The notes below the pieces were generated by a model. It had not been told where the DNA came from, made no database searches, and saw only the letters and a program-made list of their open reading frames with translations. A stretch of 40,405 nucleotides of DNA from Candidatus Cloacimonadota bacterium. GTDB lineage: Bacteria > Cloacimonadota > Cloacimonadia > Cloacimonadales > Cloacimonadaceae. A program made the position numbers and the translations under genes. The stretch is taken from NCBI GenBank assembly GCA_028706475.1, contig JAQWBI010000015.1, positions 1 through 40,405 of the forward strand, in the 5' to 3' direction. Shown piece after piece: positions 37,501 through 40,405 of the stretch (position 1 is the stretch's first letter; the number at the start of each line of letters is the position of its first letter).

Positions 37501-38083
37501 ATACAACCAGTCCACCATTCAGGCTGGTCCTGATGCGTCTTTGGAAAAGTTCCAAATTATCCTGTATCCCAAAACCGGAAGTGATGGCGATGTCGTGTTC
37601 CAATATCACACCATCGATAACCCTTCTGTAAATGCAAACTACTGCACAGTGGGAATTGAAAACCATCTGTCTAATGACGGTATCAGTTATAGCTACGGCA
37701 ATATATATCCCATCACCGCCGCTGTACTGGAAGCCGGCAGAGCCATTCGTTTCAGCACTACTGGGCCTGATAACTATGTATCAAACGAAGACGAAGTCAG
37801 CGCAGCTACCTTGTCGAACTTGCGCAACTATCCCAATCCCTTCAATCCCAATACTACCATTGCTTTCGATAGCAAATACGCTACAAATGCCAAATTGCAG
37901 GTATATAACACCCGGGGACAATTGGTAACAACTCTGCACAATGGACCCATCCAAGCCGGAGTCAATAGCTTCAACTGGGATGGAACGGACTCCAGCGGTG
38001 TATCGGTATCCAGCGGAATATACTTCTACCGTTTATATAGCGAACAAGATACTAAAACCCGCAAGATGCTCCTGATGAAATAG
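34562..38083 (+). CDS. Secreted C25 (gingipain-family) protein with sorting domain, His lost
   Basis: 1173 residues. Signal peptide to about residue 19; prodomain-like part; C25 peptidase region at about 165-540, with DYLMIFGD and FPDMLVGRFS. Catalytic Cys is Cys423 (SIVCNTGDF). The His that should sit 33 residues earlier (as His211/Cys244 in RgpB) is Trp390 in YRGWGDANG; His397 lies nearby. Then come Ig-like beta repeats, a beta domain at about 835-1080, and a type IX sorting domain (NLRNYPNPFNPNTTI ... GIYFYRL). It is probably surface-exposed. Whether it cleaves protein is doubtful. The ATG at 34562 follows GGGAGG. A terminator closes the gene. Confidence 0.85.
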   Translation: MRKLLTLVSIIICAGLLNAAPLQLFHESAGMIDARFENLRETPMFVQESQSFEETEHPDTPIISRTLAFPYQNAELLIQSMTWRVFDKQGEYLRSSSENFTDVASIAQSFTFREMHGVTIRIQTQRETDTEIYTLDNLDLSVRGHGQLNIPESVSPAFIDAYKYLADNWDTSYLKSLPVERPSMLILSHASLANYQAPFIYWKRSLGMDVHVINTADAGSSAQEIRESIRAMYMEHRPDYLMIFGDTVGPYAVPTNFYPSPELNENDADDQYYAIMEGDDYFPDMLVGRFSFVEPVELIVMANKSIVYEQSPYMTDTSWMTRALAVAGNYAEGTLRPTTPVWMSRWLSERWLDYGYTQVDSVYFPPSYPGTNAIIQSIQNGVQIISYRGWGDANGWHYPSFHMSDLDDINSGGRTPIVYSIVCNTGDFANSVTPSFGEKWMRMGTTANLNGCVAFVGPSDLHTRTRLNNTIASGAFNSILDHGVRGFASSVLMGKIELYKNFPNDLEPGSWVPFYFHVYNILSDPSLNMWSLVPDVMGEEIIEGGLSYSQSTSHITINAPHLEGAMVSGTKDGESFSYTQVIDGSAILNINPEEEGELSITVSKPDWVPLVRTLSLNEETGIGVTANTGIDAGINPNGTKTIEISVKNYGSTPLTGINASLAQNPGLEIIALNSGTFDLAPGASHTLQYQLNASSDLQPGQVIKLEHNTTNPASSHRFSMSVGGAKFYVYRHEGTLDVETGAQITFYAANQGNAALQNASVTVLSRTEAVTITSEPVNLDTIEPGEVFSFTASISPEPGVWDGRMIPLSFVFADQSGYEWLSFYTFLAGTPGTDDPTGPCKYGYYAYDNTDIEHDLVPEYEWIETDPLLGGNGNLWLVMDDGVKRVELPFTFRFYGVDYDHLTISSNGWASFVHTDESYFNNHFITAALGPEALLAPYWDDLKGMKTGVDGTGADVFADMRILYWHDAANNRFIVQWNEAYNQSTIQAGPDASLEKFQIILYPKTGSDGDVVFQYHTIDNPSVNANYCTVGIENHLSNDGISYSYGNIYPITAAVLEAGRAIRFSTTGPDNYVSNEDEVSAATLSNLRNYPNPFNPNTTIAFDSKYATNAKLQVYNTRGQLVTTLHNGPIQAGVNSFNWDGTDSSGVSVSSGIYFYRLYSEQDTKTRKMLLMK

Positions 38084-38105
38084 AATCTCTTCTCTCAATT
38101 AGCAT

Positions 38106-38135
38106 AAACGGGATACCACAATGTATCCCGTTTTT
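38106..38135 (+). terminator. Intrinsic terminator after the C25-family gene
   Basis: AAACGGGATAC (38106-38116) pairs with GTATCCCGTTT (38123-38133), with T continuing to 38135. It ends the surface-protein gene and shows that the activase remnant downstream has no promoter-proximal start of its own. Confidence 0.92.
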
Positions 38136-38246
38136 AATGGCCAGGCTTTTCCCTCAAAGAGGATTCTATCAGAACTCAGGAGTGGGTATTACCTTCTCCG
38201 GTGGTGAACCGCTTGCCCAGGCTGAGTTTGCCTTTGCTCTGGCTAG

Positions 38247-38520
38247 TTTCATGTCAAGCATGAGGTGGCAATCTACGACTTGCCACAACGACCGAAGGGA
38301 GCTTTAGAATCATGCTCCTCATTCCCTTTGTTCGATCCAGTGTTGAAGCTGATATCAAGGTGTTATCATCCTATGCTCACCCGATGATAACCCGATGATA
38401 TCAGGTTCAAGTATAGATAATCCAAGGAGGAATGAAGCTTCTGAATCATCTGCAGAAGTATCTGGCAAATTGGAGTTTGGCAACCCAATAACAAAACGAC
38501 ATTCATGCCTTGACGAGTCA
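38247..38520. mobile_element. 274-bp foldback (MITE-like) insertion with CTAG duplication
   Basis: Inserted in the activase gene and flanked by CTAG on both sides (38243-38246 and 38521-38524), likely a target duplication. Near its ends lie inverted repeats: GTCAAGCATGA (38253-38263) and TCATGCCTTGAC (38503-38514). The inner arms are also imperfect inverted repeats (CTCATTCCCTTTG against CCAAGGAGGAATGA), and the centre is the family C palindrome. It carries no transposase gene, so it must have been moved in trans, if mobile. Confidence 0.7.
38314..38437 (+). repeat. Dispersed palindromic element, copy 3 (family C)
   Basis: The best preserved copy: TGATATCA (38350-38357), AGGT, GTTATCATC, a 12-nt loop, GATGATAAC, CCGA and TGATATCA (38396-38403), a near-perfect cruciform of 54 bp. 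The outer blocks CATTCCCTTTGTTC and GTTCAAGT...CCAAGGAGGAATGA are shared with copy 1. It forms the middle of the 274-bp insertion. Confidence 0.8.
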
Positions 38521-39054
38521 CTAGAGAGATCAAGGAAGCGGGCTTTACCCTTGGTTTGGAGACTTGTGGTTATTTTGCCCCGGATCTCGATCAGGAGCAG
38601 TTAAAACTCATAAACTTCGTCTATTTCGATGTCAAACACTGGAGTAATTATGGCTACGTCTGCTATCCTTCATGCCCGATTACACCCATCTTGGAGAATC
38701 TATCCAGGCTTTGCTCCTGCCTGGGTTCGGATAGAATAATCCTAAGCCTGCCATTGATTACTGGAGTAAATGCCACGCTGGCATTCATAGATTGGATTGC
38801 CGATCATGCCCGGGATCACGCCATCTCCCAAATCCGTATCCTGCCCTATCACGAATATGGTAGAGCCAGATACCAATGCTTGGGAAAACAATACCCGATT
38901 GGTAACGTGACTCATCTGACGGAGCAGGATCTGAAGAGATTTTCCGAAGTACTAGAAGCCAGGAATTTGATCTGTGAGGTGCATGGTCTCTGAGCCAAAC
39001 TGGGATATATTACTCCTTGATCTGTTTGAGCTTCATTCACCTGCGAAAATGCGC

Positions 39055-39083
39055 TTGACAAATATAACAGGCTACAGCTTTTG
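39055..39083 (+). promoter_or_regulatory. Putative promoter of the phosphatase/nuclease lipoprotein gene
   Basis: TTGACA (39055-39060) is followed by CTTTTG ending at 39083. The distance between the two TTG triplets is 26 bases, the same as upstream of the 16S gene (40173 and 40199). No TATAAT is found. Low certainty. Confidence 0.35.
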
Positions 39084-39133
39084 AATCATTCCCGTCGTTT
39101 GATAGGGTGATTCAGACAAAAAAGGTAAAATAC

Positions 39134-40069
39134 ATGAAACATAGACACTTATTCGGCTTGCTACTGCTGATCCTCCTCACTTTGAGCTCCTGCGGCAAGA
39201 ACCAGTCGCTTACACCGCCAGATGACCCGGATATCCCTGTGGGATTCGGCACAGATAGCACTTTGGACATCATCAGCTGGAACCTGAAAGAGTTCCCTAT
39301 GAATGACAATACCATACCCTTACTGGTGGATATCATTCCCACACTTGATGCAGATGTAATAGCGTTTCAAGAGATTATGGACGCAAGTCTCTTCTTCGAG
39401 ATGGCACAAAGAATATCAGGATATCAAGGTTTGGTATATAACTACAACGGTGGATGGAAATTGGCGTATTTGTACAAGACAGAAAGCATTACTGTAAATA
39501 GCGATTACATCATTTTTCCCAGTGAGAGCAGACCGTTTCCGCGTCCCCCTTATGTTTTGGATTTGGAGTTTGGCGGCACACAGTATTTTGTGATTAACAA
39601 CCACTTCAAGGCATTGGGAGATAACACTGTAGATCACACAGATCCTTGGGACGAAGAGATGCGGCGGATCGAAGCCAATACTAAGCTGGAGGAGTATATC
39701 CGGCAAAACCATTCCACTGACAAGCTTATCGTACTGGGTGATCTCAACGATCAGATCCAGGAAGACCCAGTCACAAATGTGTTTATGGCGTTTCTGGATA
39801 GACCGCAGGACTACTATTTTACTACCATGCCCATAGCACAAAATCCAAGTCCAGACACAGTTTCCTATCCCAGATACAACAGTATGATCGATCATATTCT
39901 TATCACTGATGAGCTTTTTGCAGATTTCGAGGCCTCAGGCTCTGTGTGTATTGCGCTTCAAGTGGAACAGCGTTTAGGTGGATTATCGGGTTATTACGAC
40001 CAGGTATCGGATCACAGGCCTGTAGGAATTCGCCTGGAAGCAAGCCAGATTAAGTCCCCGAAATCATAA
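39134..40069 (+). CDS. Endonuclease/exonuclease/phosphatase-fold lipoprotein
   Basis: 311 residues. A lipoprotein signal (LLTLSSC, Cys at about residue 20) is followed by an EEP domain: ISWNLKEF (first metal-site Asn), DVIAFQEI (metal Glu), VINNHFKA (catalytic His region), VLGDLNDQ (Asp/Asn) and the final SDHRPVGI (catalytic Asp-His). All key residues of the fold appear intact, so it should be an active Mg2+-dependent phosphodiesterase or nuclease in the periplasm or on the surface. The substrate (DNA, RNA, phospholipid) is unknown. The ATG at 39134 is preferred over the in-frame start at 39107 because the signal peptide begins there. Confidence 0.87.
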   Translation: MKHRHLFGLLLLILLTLSSCGKNQSLTPPDDPDIPVGFGTDSTLDIISWNLKEFPMNDNTIPLLVDIIPTLDADVIAFQEIMDASLFFEMAQRISGYQGLVYNYNGGWKLAYLYKTESITVNSDYIIFPSESRPFPRPPYVLDLEFGGTQYFVINNHFKALGDNTVDHTDPWDEEMRRIEANTKLEEYIRQNHSTDKLIVLGDLNDQIQEDPVTNVFMAFLDRPQDYYFTTMPIAQNPSPDTVSYPRYNSMIDHILITDELFADFEASGSVCIALQVEQRLGGLSGYYDQVSDHRPVGIRLEASQIKSPKS

Positions 40070-40310
40070 TAATCTGACTGTTCAGAATTATTTATGAATC
40101 CGCATGAATATGTGATGGAGCTATATAGCAAGCTCATCTGTCATTGATTGAAGAACTATCACAAAAAATGTATTGACAAAATAAGCCCCCTAAAGAAATT
40201 GGCAAAACCTGCTCGGCATGAGCGGATCGAAATTGATCTTTTTACAAGTTTATAGAGTGCTATAGAGAAACAGTGACAAAGAAGCTCTTGTCAGTTCAAT
40301 CATTTTAGTA
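40070..40310 (+). promoter_or_regulatory. Leader and promoter region of the 16S rRNA gene
   Basis: TTGACA at 40173-40178 with AATTGG at 40197-40202 is a candidate promoter. A small stem GCTC/GAGC is at 40211-40224, and TGACAAAGA pairs with TCTTGTCA (40273-40292, one bulged A) just before the mature 5' end, as expected of a processing or antitermination leader. No protein gene is seen. Confidence 0.45.
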
Positions 40311-40405
40311 ATGATGGAGAGTTTGATCCTGGCTCAGGACGAACGCTGGCGGCGTGGATTAGGCATGCAAGTCGAACGGTAGATACCTTTCGGGGTATTG
40401 AGAGT
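40311..40405 (+). rRNA. 16S ribosomal RNA, 5' end (partial)
   Basis: The universal start AGAGTTTGATCCTGGCTCAG begins at 40318 (E. coli position 8), followed by GACGAACGCTGGCGGCGTG and GCATGCAAGTCGAACGG. The mature 5' end should be at about 40311. The gene runs off the window. The first variable region (about 40374 onward) is included only in part. Confidence 0.98.

Larger units (their letters stand above)
38137..38993 (+). pseudogene. Glycyl-radical-enzyme activase remnant, split by an insertion
   Basis: The left piece (38137-38246) reads FYQNSGVGITFSGGEPLAQ, the hallmark after the Fe-S motif in pyruvate-formate-lyase activating enzymes. The right piece (38525-38993) continues REIKEAGFTLGLETCGYF, then FDVKHW, LPLITGVN, RILPYHEYGRARY and a normal end. 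Between them lies 274 bp of unrelated DNA with stop codons. Joining the pieces at the flanking CTAG restores one uninterrupted frame. The N-terminal 60 to 80 residues, with the CxxxCxxC cluster motif, are missing because the C25 gene and its terminator lie there. So it was first truncated, or cut later, and is certainly inactive. No glycyl radical enzyme is in the window. Confidence 0.85.

Noticed and set aside
38253-38514. A self-splicing intron or an in-frame excised element instead of a transposed one
   Set aside because: Removal restores the frame, but I see no catalytic intron core; the gene is also 5'-truncated, so selection for splicing is unlikely. CTAG flanks fit a target duplication better.
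38395-38604. A 69-codon open frame across the right end of the foldback insertion
   Set aside because: It spans the junction between the inserted element and the activase remnant in the wrong frame; it is an accident of the insertion.

Overview
The window is about 40 kb of chromosome from a Gram-negative-type (diderm) bacterium, most likely a member of Candidatus Cloacimonadota or a close relative in the FCB group. Three things support this. Two large secreted proteins carry Bacteroidetes-style (type IX) C-terminal sorting domains. Outer-membrane efflux and barrel-like proteins are present. The 16S rRNA that begins at the right edge reads like that group. The phylum call is inference from memory, not from a search. 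Nearly every gene is on the + strand; the only minus-strand coding sequence is a decayed phage patch.

Left part (1-15 kb). A terminator and a dispersed hairpin repeat come first. They are followed by the classical ribosome and tRNA-maturation operon rpsP-khpA-rimM-trmD-rplS, with a structured 260-nt leader before rplS. After a strong terminator comes a long, tightly packed housekeeping run: ogt, acpS, adk, trkH-trkA (K+ uptake) with a membrane HAMP/PAS-like protein lacking any output domain, an RluD-type pseudouridine synthase, ribBA, a TPM-domain secreted protein and an unknown membrane protein. Next is a two-gene module: a DUF1538 membrane protein plus a soluble protein that I read as three tandem P-II-like domains. 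The window thus has two cation-transport modules, each with its own cytosolic or membrane sensor.

Middle part (15-28 kb). Lon protease is followed by a polysaccharide-deacetylase-like protein, a PlsC-type acyltransferase and a secreted protein with a C-terminal sorting domain. Then comes a complete tripartite efflux operon (TetR regulator, TolC-like channel, lipoprotein adaptor, RND pump) that continues into a DUF3332 lipoprotein and a NifU C-terminal-domain Fe-S protein, and ends at a strong terminator.

Accessory hotspot (28.3-31.5 kb). This stretch contains copies of two dispersed repeats, an AT-rich pair of unrecognised genes (a lipoprotein ending in a glycine-rich hydrophobic tail and a small membrane-anchored protein), and phage remnants. 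Among the remnants are two fragments of D12-class adenine methylase genes, lying C-terminal piece before N-terminal piece. It ends at a tRNA-Pro/tRNA-Val pair.

Right part (31.7-40.4 kb). An NAD-dependent epimerase overlaps a gene for a barrel-like surface protein. A 1173-residue gingipain-family (C25) protein with a sorting domain follows, in which the catalytic His position is Trp. A truncated glycyl-radical-enzyme activase pseudogene is split by a 274-bp foldback element flanked by CTAG; removing the element restores its reading frame. An endonuclease/exonuclease/phosphatase-fold lipoprotein and the first 95 bases of a 16S rRNA gene complete the window.

The observations I think most worth following up are: the two hairpin-forming repeat families (one shows a compensatory base-pair change between its copies), the foldback insertion, the triple P-II/DUF1538 module, the His-less C25 protein and the lipoprotein/membrane-protein pair.
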